From positions 62,001 to 126,000 of the forward strand of contig NZ_OEPZ01000003.1 in NCBI RefSeq assembly GCF_900240315.1: DNA of 64,000 bases, read 5' to 3'. Under the pieces are notes generated by a model. It ran no database searches and was not told where the DNA came from. It saw nothing but the letters and a program-made list of their open reading frames with translations. Source of the stretch: Dorea phocaeensis. GTDB taxonomy: Bacteria > Bacillota > Clostridia > Lachnospirales > Lachnospiraceae. This document shows, piece by piece, positions 46,456 to 53,780 of this stretch. Position 1 is the stretch's first letter. Every line of letters begins with the position of its first letter. The translations under genes and the position numbers were made by a program.

Positions 46456-47273
46456 CACAGGCTTTCTCCTTCCTGAAATTCATATTTATCCATTCCTATC
46501 CTGGTTCCATCCCTTTCTGCCCAAAGACAGATTGTTGCAAAATGGTTCTGATACTCTTTTCCACTGGATTTCATATAAACAGAAAGATGATCAATCCGTT
46601 TCTGGTAATCCCATGGAAATAGCGTCATCAGCTCCTGCAGTTCAGCTTCCGACAGAACAACATTTTTAAATCTACCATACTGACTGAATTTTTCTTCCCA
46701 AGCGGGAGTATTGCCCTTACTCTTATCAGTATGATTCTTTTCAGTCTTATTTATCTTAGTATTACTTCCATCCAGATTCTTGCAGTCCGGACTTCTATTT
46801 TTTTGCGTTCCGGACTTCCAGTTTCTTGCAATCCGGATTTCCAATTCTTTGCAGTCTGGATTTCCAGTTTCTGGCGTTCCAGAAGCAAAGTATCTTACTG
46901 GCTTTCCTCTGATCCGTTTCACAAAATTTTTCACATATATGACAGAAGGACGATTATTCCCCTGCCGATACCGTTCGATCAATCCAATTCCATGCACACT
47001 GTCAAGCTCATAAAGAAGCTTTGTTACTGTTGTATGCGACATTCGCAACAGCTCCTGCAATTCTGCAATCGTGTAAATGATATAGACATAACCATCACTG
47101 TCAATCCAGCCATTTTTCTTGGATAGACTGATTCGATCAAGCAGAATTCCGTAAAGAAGCTTTGCGTCTGTGGACAGGCTTGCAAACTCTTTTTCTGTGA
47201 ACAGAGCTTTTGGTATCCGAAAGAAAGAAAACTGGTCAGATTCTTCTGCTCTGAAATATTCAAAATCTGCCAT
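46455..47273 (-). CDS. Replication initiator, RepA_N type
   Basis: 272 residues. The N-terminal about 110 residues (FSFFRIPKALFTEKEFASLSTDAKLLYGILLDRISLSKKNGWIDSDG) are the RepA_N domain with its winged helix (ELQELLRMSHTTVTKLLYELD). The C-terminal part is shorter and variable. Such proteins start theta replication of Firmicutes plasmids and related elements. It is translationally coupled to the DnaC-like gene. Confidence 0.88.
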   Translation of the reverse strand: MADFEYFRAEESDQFSFFRIPKALFTEKEFASLSTDAKLLYGILLDRISLSKKNGWIDSDGYVYIIYTIAELQELLRMSHTTVTKLLYELDSVHGIGLIERYRQGNNRPSVIYVKNFVKRIRGKPVRYFASGTPETGNPDCKELEIRIARNWKSGTQKNRSPDCKNLDGSNTKINKTEKNHTDKSKGNTPAWEEKFSQYGRFKNVVLSEAELQELMTLFPWDYQKRIDHLSVYMKSSGKEYQNHFATICLWAERDGTRIGMDKYEFQEGESL

Positions 47274-47283
47274 AGCTTATTTC

Positions 47284-48165
47284 CTATTCTTCCTTATTAT
47301 TAAAATCACACCCTGCTGCACTGCCTGTTCCATGACACATCTCATTAAACACAAAATTGAAGCACATCATTAACTCACTCAGATAATAATTCCTTGCTTC
47401 TTTATTGCAGGCATACATATCCTCGATATAAACCTCCTCGTTTCCATTCATTCGTGCGATCGTTTCCAGAACTTTCATAAACTTCTTATTAGAGCAGCAC
47501 TCATACTGTTCATTTACATATTTCTGAATTTCTAGCACACGTTCAGGATTTCCATCAAATACAGATAACACGCCAAATGCCAGATCCATACCAAACTCAT
47601 AGCCATCGGCTTCTATGGCATCAATATCAAGATTACCTTCTTCATCGTAATAGCCCCGCTCTTCCATAGGAGTCAGTGGTGTCTCATATTCATCCAGATA
47701 TCCCATATCCGCAATAGTTTCCAAAATATCTCTGGATGCTTTCACCATCTTATCCATAATAATTTCTCTTTCTTCCATCGGCATATTTGCCATAATTCTG
47801 TCTAATGTCATCATTGATTCTTCCTCCATCTCATTTTCATAAATATCATTGATATAAAAGTGGTTCGCCTTTCCATTGTTCGGAATAATGCGCACCAGAT
47901 TTCCAATCTCCACCAGTTCCTGTACTGCCTGATCTACACCATATCTGGTCGTATTCAAGTCTTTTTTCATTTCACTTTTCGGATAGATTACAAACAAATC
48001 CCCTTCACCATCTACCCAGCCATTCTGCACCGCAAATTTTAAACGATCCAGAAATAAGCTGTATAAAATCTTTGCTGTATTTGACAGATTCTTGTATTTA
48101 TCCATCTGGAACAGCATCTTTGGCACCTGCAGACAATCTACCGGCATATACTCCATCTTACTCAT
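47284..48165 (-). CDS. RepA_N-like protein with acidic C-terminal extension
   Basis: About 293 residues from the ATG at 48165; a longer frame upstream reads a different gene's sequence. It starts MSKMEYMPVDCLQVPKMLFQ, and residues 1-120 copy the RepA_N plan (NLSNTAKILYSLFLDRLKFAVQNGWVDGEG; winged helix MKKDLNTTRYGVDQAVQEL). The rest is acidic (EEREIIMDKMVKAS, DEYETPLTPMEERGYYDEEGNLDIDAIEADG) and ends with a helical domain. It overlaps the preceding gene by 8 nt. Being next to a second RepA_N-type gene, it may be a paralogue with a control role. Confidence 0.7.
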   Translation of the reverse strand: MSKMEYMPVDCLQVPKMLFQMDKYKNLSNTAKILYSLFLDRLKFAVQNGWVDGEGDLFVIYPKSEMKKDLNTTRYGVDQAVQELVEIGNLVRIIPNNGKANHFYINDIYENEMEEESMMTLDRIMANMPMEEREIIMDKMVKASRDILETIADMGYLDEYETPLTPMEERGYYDEEGNLDIDAIEADGYEFGMDLAFGVLSVFDGNPERVLEIQKYVNEQYECCSNKKFMKVLETIARMNGNEEVYIEDMYACNKEARNYYLSELMMCFNFVFNEMCHGTGSAAGCDFNNKEE

Positions 48166-48550
48166 TGATTGTTTCCTCCTTCTGTTTGTACAGCACTTCG
48201 GCTGAAGTAATATTGATTTCCAACATACCCACAAATACCTGATAATACAGCAGGCATATCTGTTCATCCTCTCTTGCCAGATACAGTCCTTCCAGTTCAT
48301 TGGACGGATGTTTCATTCCATATACTGCCTGACAGATATCATGGATTTTCTCACATTCCACACTTCTAAGATGCATCTCCAAGGTGTGGTTAAATCTCTG
48401 CCAGTCCTCCAGTTTCTGATTTACTGACATTATGCACTGGAACAGTTCCGCCGCTTCACATGCTGCTGACAGCACTACATTTTTGTTATTGATACTTCCA
48501 TCGGCATTTTTCATATGCCCTACCATATACGCCTGATCTACTGAAACCAT
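48158..48550 (-). CDS. Conserved element protein, 130 residues, unknown function
   Basis: Soluble, mostly helical, with no recognised family. The segment VLSAACEAAELFQCIMSVNQKLEDW and the later EGLYLAREDEQICLLYYQVFVGMLEI suggest a helical bundle. It lies between SSB and the RepA_N-like gene, with ATGAGTAA overlap to the latter, so it belongs to the replication operon. Confidence 0.6.
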   Translation of the reverse strand: MVSVDQAYMVGHMKNADGSINNKNVVLSAACEAAELFQCIMSVNQKLEDWQRFNHTLEMHLRSVECEKIHDICQAVYGMKHPSNELEGLYLAREDEQICLLYYQVFVGMLEINITSAEVLYKQKEETINE

Positions 48551-48561
48551 CTTTTATCCTC

Positions 48562-48960
48562 CTATCTAAACGGCATTTCTTCTTCCATGCCCTCCGGTAT
48601 CTCTAAGAACCCTTCCGCATCTTCTGGAAACGGTGGTCTGTCAACCATTTTTGCACCTGCAAATTCAATCCTGTTTGCATACACTTCGGTGGTATAAATC
48701 TTTTTCCTGGTATCTTTATCTTCATAATTACCCGTGACAATCTCGCCTTCCACCATGACCTTCGTTCCCTGTATCAGATAATCTCTGGCAAATTCTGCTT
48801 TCTTTGCAAAAGCTTTTACCGGAATGAAACTGACTTCATCGGAATAATTTCTTCTGACTGCCAGAACAAACTTGGCAATCTTATGAAGTCCTTTTTCATT
48901 CTCCACTTCGTTGTATCCGGGATTTCTTACCAATCGCCCGGAAATAACTGTTGTATTCAT
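48562..48960 (-). CDS. ssb: Single-stranded DNA-binding protein
   Basis: 132 residues. OB-fold of the SSB family: MNTTVISGRLVRNPGYNEVEN, KFVLAVRRNY, FIPVKAFAKKAEFARDYLIQGTKVMVEGEIVTGNYEDKDTRKKIYTTEVYANRIEF. The C-terminus ends EEEMPFR, a variant of the acidic tip. Protects strands in transfer and replication of the element. Confidence 0.95.
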   Translation of the reverse strand: MNTTVISGRLVRNPGYNEVENEKGLHKIAKFVLAVRRNYSDEVSFIPVKAFAKKAEFARDYLIQGTKVMVEGEIVTGNYEDKDTRKKIYTTEVYANRIEFAGAKMVDRPPFPEDAEGFLEIPEGMEEEMPFR

Positions 48961-48973
48961 TGGCTTACCCCTC

Positions 48974-49372
48974 CTATGCTTTCATTGATTTGTAACAGAT
49001 ACCGATACATGGTCCACATTTTCCATAGGCACATCCGTAACATTCATCTTTTTCCAACTCTTCTTGCTTCATTTCATCGGCAAACATTCCTAACAGTGTT
49101 GTATAAATCTTTTTCATTGCCAGGAACTTTTCTTCTGCTTTTTCCATCTTCTCTTTGTAAAATGGGATCAGTTCACGAAGAACTGGATGGAAACGTTCAT
49201 TTTCATCATCCCAGGCACAGGTTTTCATCATACAGCGTGGCTGTTTCTCATAATTTCCCAGATAATACGGGCAGAACGTACAGCCTCTTTCTTTAACAAT
49301 TTCCACCGGAATCACTGGCATCTGACTTTTGATTTCTTTTGTTACATGCTTACTTTCAATTCGTTCTCTCAT
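48974..49372 (-). CDS. Cysteine-rich protein, 132 residues, unknown function
   Basis: Start ATG at 49372, 9 nt after GGAGG; the longer frame would include a non-conserved leader. Two Cys clusters: GCTFCPYYLG followed by RCMMKTC in the N-terminal half and CYGCAYGKCGPCIGIC at the C-terminus, with a coiled helix between (FYKEKMEKAEEKFLAMKKIY). The spacing could bind zinc or an Fe-S cluster. It lies next to ssb. Family not recognised. Confidence 0.6.
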   Translation of the reverse strand: MRERIESKHVTKEIKSQMPVIPVEIVKERGCTFCPYYLGNYEKQPRCMMKTCAWDDENERFHPVLRELIPFYKEKMEKAEEKFLAMKKIYTTLLGMFADEMKQEELEKDECYGCAYGKCGPCIGICYKSMKA

Positions 49373-49438
49373 CTTAAAAATCCTCCAAGTATATATATTT
49401 GCAAAAGGGATTTCCCCTGAATTGCCTGATTTTGGGCA

Positions 49439-49487
49439 CAAAAAAAGAGGCAAGCTTACGATTTTATTTTCGCAAGCCTGCCTCTTA
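49439..49487 (-). terminator. Strong intrinsic terminator after the DUF6050-like gene
   Basis: A 15-bp stem (AGAGGCAAGCTTACG at 49446-49460 against CGCAAGCCTGCCTCT at 49471-49485; two G-U type positions), followed on the minus strand by a run of seven T. It ends the ParA-ParB-DUF6050 transcript and separates it from the replication operon. Confidence 0.85.
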
Positions 49488-49499
49488 TCAAATATTCAA

Positions 49500-49811
49500 T
49501 TATTTTCCGATGATATATCGTAAGAAAACGTATACCGCACGGATTACATACACTGGAATCATGATACTTCCAATCAAAGCTCCAATGATGACACTTAATG
49601 CAGTCATCCCAAGTGTTGCTGTTATATCCATTCCTTTTGGAATCAGGATCAGCCGCATTTTATGTATTCCAAATGGAAGTCCGGAAAGAAATATCCACCA
49701 GAACAAGTCTGTCTGTCCACTGACTTTCATGATGGTGGATACCATCCAAAACCAGAATAGCATAAATGCCAGTGGCAATATTGATTTTTTAATTACATCT
49801 TCTATCATCAT
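49500..49811 (-). CDS. Small membrane protein, DUF6050-like
   Basis: About 103 residues from the Met pair at 49811/49808, 7 nt after AAGGAA. Three hydrophobic segments (ILPLAFMLFWFWMVSTIMKV, LFWWIFLSGLPFGI, LGMTALSVIIGALIGSIMIPVYVI). I associate the sequence with DUF6050 of clostridial mobile elements, function unknown. It follows parB. Confidence 0.6.
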   Translation of the reverse strand: MMIEDVIKKSILPLAFMLFWFWMVSTIMKVSGQTDLFWWIFLSGLPFGIHKMRLILIPKGMDITATLGMTALSVIIGALIGSIMIPVYVIRAVYVFLRYIIGK

Positions 49812-49846
49812 CTTTTCATTCCTTCTGTCCAACTTCGCATATCATA

Positions 49847-50743
49847 TTATTGTTTTTCTGCCCAGGATGCCAGGAGCATAAATATCACTTCTTCCATCTG
49901 AGCTTTAGAATATGACTCAGGAAAATACTGTTTCAGCTTTTTCGCCGGAATCTGTACCTGTACTTTCTCAGTACTTTCATTCATACAGATCTGATCAATC
50001 TCTGAATACGTCAACATCTGCTCTTTTGAAATCTGCTTCAATTCCTTTGCCTGCTTCATGGACGGTACCATATTGTGATTACTCATATACTGAAGCAATA
50101 TCTGTTGTTCTTCACTTCTCAAATATGAAACTTCAACAGCTGTATTAAAGGGAAGCTTCTTCTCGTCTGCCAGTTCTAAAAACTCTGCTATCAACTCTGT
50201 CAGATGAATATATCGAAGAATCTGCCTGGAACTATCTCCTGTATTCTGACTGACTTCTTCCGCCGCCAACTTCTTGCCAAGTTGGCAAGAAGTTAAATCA
50301 GATCGTTTCCCCTGACGCTTTAACGCCTCGTATTTCATTTTATAAGCGAATGCCTTTTCGCTGATCAGCAGCTCTTCTCGCTGAATGTTGGAATCTACCA
50401 TGATCACCGTCGCTTCATCATCCGTAAGATCTTTGATGATAACCGGCATTTTCTCTAATCCTGCAAGTTCACATGCTCGTTTTCGCCTATGACCAGCTAC
50501 CAGCTCATAACCACCAGACTCTCTCAACCGCACAATACCAGGAACCAACACGCCATATTGTGTAATGCTTTCTGATAATTCTTCCATTTTCTTATCATCT
50601 TTTACTTGAAACGGGTGATTTGGAAATGGATGAAGGCTTCCTATTTCTATCTCGCAAATTCCATTGTTTGTTTCTTCGTTTGTTCCAAACAACGCATCAA
50701 GTGGCTGTAAGGAAATGGGAGTTGCTCTTTTTTTAGATGGCAT
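49847..50743 (-). CDS. parB: ParB/Spo0J-type partition protein
   Basis: 298 residues. N-terminal ParB CTPase domain (IEIGSLHPFPNHPF, ESITQYGVLVPGIVR, YELVAGHRRKRACELAG, MVDSNIQREELLISEKAFAYKMKYEA), then an HTH region near 150-200 (SRQILRYIHLTELI) and a C-terminal part with no clear family. It overlaps parA by 11 nt. Stabilises the circular or replicating form. Confidence 0.93.
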   Translation of the reverse strand: MPSKKRATPISLQPLDALFGTNEETNNGICEIEIGSLHPFPNHPFQVKDDKKMEELSESITQYGVLVPGIVRLRESGGYELVAGHRRKRACELAGLEKMPVIIKDLTDDEATVIMVDSNIQREELLISEKAFAYKMKYEALKRQGKRSDLTSCQLGKKLAAEEVSQNTGDSSRQILRYIHLTELIAEFLELADEKKLPFNTAVEVSYLRSEEQQILLQYMSNHNMVPSMKQAKELKQISKEQMLTYSEIDQICMNESTEKVQVQIPAKKLKQYFPESYSKAQMEEVIFMLLASWAEKQ

Positions 50744-51518
50744 CTTTCAGCACCTCCTCCGTCACTCTCCGATAAGCTTCTGTAGCTTTGCCTTTCGGAT
50801 CATAAGAGAAAATACTCTGTCCTTCTCTGACTGCTTCCTTCATTCTTACAGAAAATGGAATATAATTATCAAAGATATGAATTTGACTTCCATATACATT
50901 TCTGAGAAGTTCCATATTATTTCTGGCATCATTTGTATGCGCATCGACCATCGTGAACAGAATCCCACCGACTTGCAACTTCGGATTAATCTGCTTACGA
51001 ACCTTACCGATTGTTTTTAACAACTGCTGCAAGCCTTTGATTGGCAGGTAGGACGCTTCAACTGGAATGAGGACTTCATCTGATGCAGCCAGCGCATTGA
51101 TCGTAATCATTCCCAATGATGGCATACAGTCAATAATGACTGCATCATATTGATCCTTGATACCATATAAAATCTGTTTCAATACATATTCCCTGCTCAT
51201 TGCATTTACCAACTGTACTTCCGTACCTGCCAGTCCAATGTTAGAACAGATAATGTCTATTCCCTCTGCCTGATGTCTGATATAACAGTCTGAAGGAATA
51301 TCTTCATCTTTCATTACTGCATCCATAAGAGCTGTAAGTGTTTCATTACTGTCATCACAATCACGATATCCAAATCCTGCGGATACATCAGACTGTGGAT
51401 CGGCATCTACAATCAACACTTTCATATTCTTTTGTGCTAATCCTACTGCTAAATTAGCTGTACATGCGGATTTTCCCGTTCCCCCTTTTTGGTTTACAAT
51501 AGAAATAATTCTAGCCAT
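50733..51518 (-). CDS. parA: ParA-type partition ATPase
   Basis: 261 residues. Deviant Walker A VNQKGGTGKSACTANLAV near the start, VLIVDADPQSDVS (A'), Walker B YDAVIIDCMPSLG. The ATG at 51518 follows AAAGGTG. With ParB this is an active partition system, unusual for an element that only integrates and consistent with a plasmid-like stage. Just upstream lie two related inverted-repeat structures. Confidence 0.95.
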   Translation of the reverse strand: MARIISIVNQKGGTGKSACTANLAVGLAQKNMKVLIVDADPQSDVSAGFGYRDCDDSNETLTALMDAVMKDEDIPSDCYIRHQAEGIDIICSNIGLAGTEVQLVNAMSREYVLKQILYGIKDQYDAVIIDCMPSLGMITINALAASDEVLIPVEASYLPIKGLQQLLKTIGKVRKQINPKLQVGGILFTMVDAHTNDARNNMELLRNVYGSQIHIFDNYIPFSVRMKEAVREGQSIFSYDPKGKATEAYRRVTEEVLKDAI

Positions 51519-51552
51519 TTTTCATCACCTTTCATCGTCGTCAATCAAAAAG

Positions 51553-51605
51553 AGGACTGAATTAGACAACCGGAATCTATATTCCGTGCGAGCTAATTCA
51601 GTCCT
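51553..51605. repeat. 53-nt inverted-repeat structure, copy I
   Basis: AGGACTGAATTAG (51553-51565) and its exact reverse complement (51593-51605) enclose a second palindrome, CGGAAT/ATTCCG (51571-51576 and 51581-51586). On the minus strand the outer stem is followed by CTCTTTTTG, so in RNA it could act as a terminator 35 nt before parA. A second structure of the same length and arm motif lies at 51736-51788. Confidence 0.8.
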
Positions 51606-51701
51606 ATAATTACAATAATTCTGTTGTTTTTACTCTTGTCTTACACAAATCCATTTCCAGTCTGGATCTGTAATAATTCATATTCTGGAATGACAGCGCT
51701 G

Positions 51702-51738
51702 CCTTATTTTTCCCTTTTTCAGGGAGTTAAAAATAAGG
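51702..51738. other. 10-bp inverted repeat between the two larger structures
   Basis: CCTTATTTTT (51702-51711) and AAAAATAAGG (51729-51738) with inner CCCT/AGGG form a stable hairpin. It overlaps the start of repeat copy II. Confidence 0.6.
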
Positions 51739-51788
51739 ACTAAATTAGTGCAACCCCTTGTATTTACTGGAGTTTTCTAACTTGTCCT
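51736..51788. repeat. 53-nt inverted-repeat structure, copy II, at the integrase junction
   Basis: AGGACTAAATTAG (51736-51748) faces CTAACTTGTCCT (51777-51788), the same arm motif as copy I with small changes, and AATAAGGAC/GTCCTTATT also pair around it. The inner flank (CAACC) is shared with copy I. The broken integrase reading frame ends inside its right arm, so it marks the end of the conjugative element. Confidence 0.65.
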
Positions 51789-52838
51789 TATTATAACTCG
51801 ACCATGAGGCGTTATATTCGGAATTTGAACTTTAAAAATGTCATTATATCTTTTGACTGCATGATTAAATCTATGTTCCCAATGCATTGCTACTTCTGGC
51901 ATTCCTTTCTTATCTCTAAAAAGGAATCCAACATATCCACACACCATAATTTCTGGAAGATTCGTTGGTCTATTTTCCAATATTCGCTTAAATGTTTGAT
52001 ACACATCTTCTGTCATTGGAATCTTTCTTGTTCCTGCATTTGTCTTTGTTGATTCGATAATATACTCCATTTTGGAAGTTCTCTGAAGCTGATGATCTAT
52101 ATTTATTATCCTATTTTCCAAATCAATATCTTTTAAGGTAAGTCCACAGAACTCCGATATTCTAAGTCCTGTATGAAACAAAAGGTAAAATACATCATAG
52201 TATTTATGGTAGACATTATCATAGCGTACAAACTTAAGAAAACTATTCATTTGTGCCCTTGTAACCGCTTGTCTTGTATGCTCCGTATTAACAATAACAC
52301 CTGCGAGTTCAAATCCAAATGGATTCTTTACTAAAACATCATCATCTACTGCCATTTGAAATGCAGGTCTTAATACTCCTCTTATAGTCTTTACTGTGCT
52401 TGATCCTCTTCCATCTTGTTGCAATTTAATAAGAAATAACTTTGCATCAGACGTTTTAATTTCTGCTATCTTACGACTTCCAAACTCTTCTTTACTCATG
52501 ATGTTCTGTACAAAATTATAATTCTGAAGTGTATTAGGCTTTACCCCTGTTCTTGTTTTAAGATATCGAGCAATAAGTTCGTTTACCGTTAAAGTTTTCC
52601 CTGTTGGATCAAGTCTTGACTCTAAATCCTTTCCTACCATTTTTTCAAGTTCTCTAAGAGAAAGGCATGGCTGCTTACCTACAGGTTGTGGGTCAGCAGG
52701 CGTAAGTCTCCAACTGTATAAGAACTTAGGTTTTCCATCAACCATGTATTTATACTGATATTTCCCATTCGCTCGTACAGATTCTCCAGTTCGTAAAATC
52801 CTATGTTTAGAATCTCTTCTTTGTCCTTGGCTTGCCAT
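51777..52838 (-). pseudogene. int: Tn916-family tyrosine integrase, truncated at its catalytic domain
   Basis: 353 codons. The N-terminal arm-binding domain (GKYQYKYMVDGKPKFLYSWRL, LSLRELEKMVGKDLESRLDP), the core-binding domain and the first half of the catalytic domain are intact, with the catalytic Arg in FHTGLRISEFCGL and Lys in ESTKTNAGTRKIPM. After NITPH the Tn916-type continuation (CRHTxC, then the GHxS...Y block) is replaced by GRVIIRTS and a stop. The HxxR Arg, second His and Tyr nucleophile are therefore missing and the protein cannot recombine. The missing part was not found at the left end of the element. It overlaps the upstream excisionase-like gene by 32 nt. Confidence 0.9.
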
Positions 52839-53043
52839 TTGCTAGTCCCTCCTTCACTCCTGGTTTCTGTAAATACTTGATAAACTCATCCTTTATAATA
52901 AGCTTTCGTGTTCCATACATGGCCATAAATGGAAGGTTCTTCTCCTCTACCAAACGAAACAATTTTCTTCTGCTGAGGCCAAAAAACTCTGCAGTCTCAA
53001 TCACTGTAAGAAAGTCTTTCCCTTCAAGCGTTGGTTTATGCAT
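52807..53043 (-). CDS. Excisionase-like helix-turn-helix protein
   Basis: 78 residues: FLTVIETAEFFGLSRRKLFRLVEEKNLPFMAMYGTRKLIIKDEFIKYL is a MerR-type excisionase fold. It directly precedes and overlaps int, the usual place of a recombination directionality factor or int activator in Tn916-like modules. Confidence 0.8.
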   Translation of the reverse strand: MHKPTLEGKDFLTVIETAEFFGLSRRKLFRLVEEKNLPFMAMYGTRKLIIKDEFIKYLQKPGVKEGLANGKPRTKKRF

Positions 53044-53125
53044 ATCCTCATCACCTCTCTTTCGGTAGTCGTATATTGCCGTAAATCCCCTGAAATAGCA
53101 ACTATTTTTGGCAAATAAAAAGCAA

Positions 53126-53320
53126 CTATATCGTAGAATTATTGCAAAGATATTCTTCGAATTTTGTACGAATAATCAAGTATCGATTTCCACTCTTTAC
53201 TGCAAAAGCTCCAAGATTTTCCTCCGCAAGTCTTCTCATTTTCTTGATGCCAATATTAAAATATAATGCAGCCTCTTTAATTGAAAGCGTGTAGCGTTCT
53301 CTATACGAAATTTCACTCAT
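53126..53320 (-). CDS. xis: Tn916-type excisionase (Xis)
   Basis: 64 residues from the ATG at 53320, after GGAGGGAAG; it overlaps the preceding gene by 8 nt. RERYTLSIKEAALYFNIGIKKMRRLAEENLGAF closely follows the Tn916 Xis pattern (ERYTLTIEEASKYF, RRLAEEN). Bends DNA and directs integrase toward excision. Two excisionase-type genes in a row before one integrase is seen in some small integrative elements. Confidence 0.85.
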   Translation of the reverse strand: MSEISYRERYTLSIKEAALYFNIGIKKMRRLAEENLGAFAVKSGNRYLIIRTKFEEYLCNNSTI

Positions 53321-53723
53321 CCTTCTTCCCTCCAAACCGATATTTTATGTAGCATTCATGGCAGCAAAACTTTCTATTTGCATTGCCGTACACAGTAAAG
53401 GTGCTGTTACAACTCGGACAGACAATTTTATAGTTTGCCTTTCTCTTAACCAGATCCAAATGACTATTCCACCATTTATTCCTACAAGTATCCGAGCAAA
53501 ACCTCTTTCGTTTCCTGTGTTCTTTTTGTTCGACAGACTTTCCACACCACTCACAAGAGAAACTAGACTCTTTAAGTTCTTGTAAATCGGCATCCATCAA
53601 GTGATTTCTTCTACAGAAAGATTTGATGGTGTTTAGAGATAACTTCGTCAAATTGGAAATCTGCTTATACCCATAGCCGTTTTTTCTATAAATCTCAATC
53701 TGTCTTTTTTCTTCATTGGTCAT
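53313..53723 (-). CDS. HTH and zinc-finger protein, unknown role
   Basis: 136 residues. N-terminal sigma-4-like HTH (EIYRKNGYGYKQISNLTKLSLNTIKSFCRRN) followed by two Cys-rich zinc units (CEWCGKSVEQKEHRKRKRFCSDTC and CPSCNSTF...FCCHEC). Probably a DNA-binding regulator of the integration module. Its ribosome binding site AGGAGG is the 3' arm of the hairpin at 53732-53761, so translation may be repressed by RNA folding. Confidence 0.75.
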   Translation of the reverse strand: MTNEEKRQIEIYRKNGYGYKQISNLTKLSLNTIKSFCRRNHLMDADLQELKESSFSCEWCGKSVEQKEHRKRKRFCSDTCRNKWWNSHLDLVKRKANYKIVCPSCNSTFTVYGNANRKFCCHECYIKYRFGGKKDE

Positions 53724-53731
53724 AAAAAAGC

Positions 53732-53777
53732 ACCTCCTACCATGTAGCCTTGGCAGGAGGTAAAAAAGGACGTTTTT
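53732..53777 (-). repeat. Conserved hairpin element, copy A (covers a ribosome binding site)
   Basis: On the minus strand: AAAAACGTCCTTTTTT, then ACCTCCTGCCA, loop AGGCTACA, and TGGTAGGAGGT. The 11-bp stem (one G-U-type position) contains the ribosome binding site of the gene starting at 53723. The motif ACGTCCTTTT...CAAGGCTAC is shared with copies B and C. Confidence 0.8.
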
Positions 53778-53780
53778 ACA

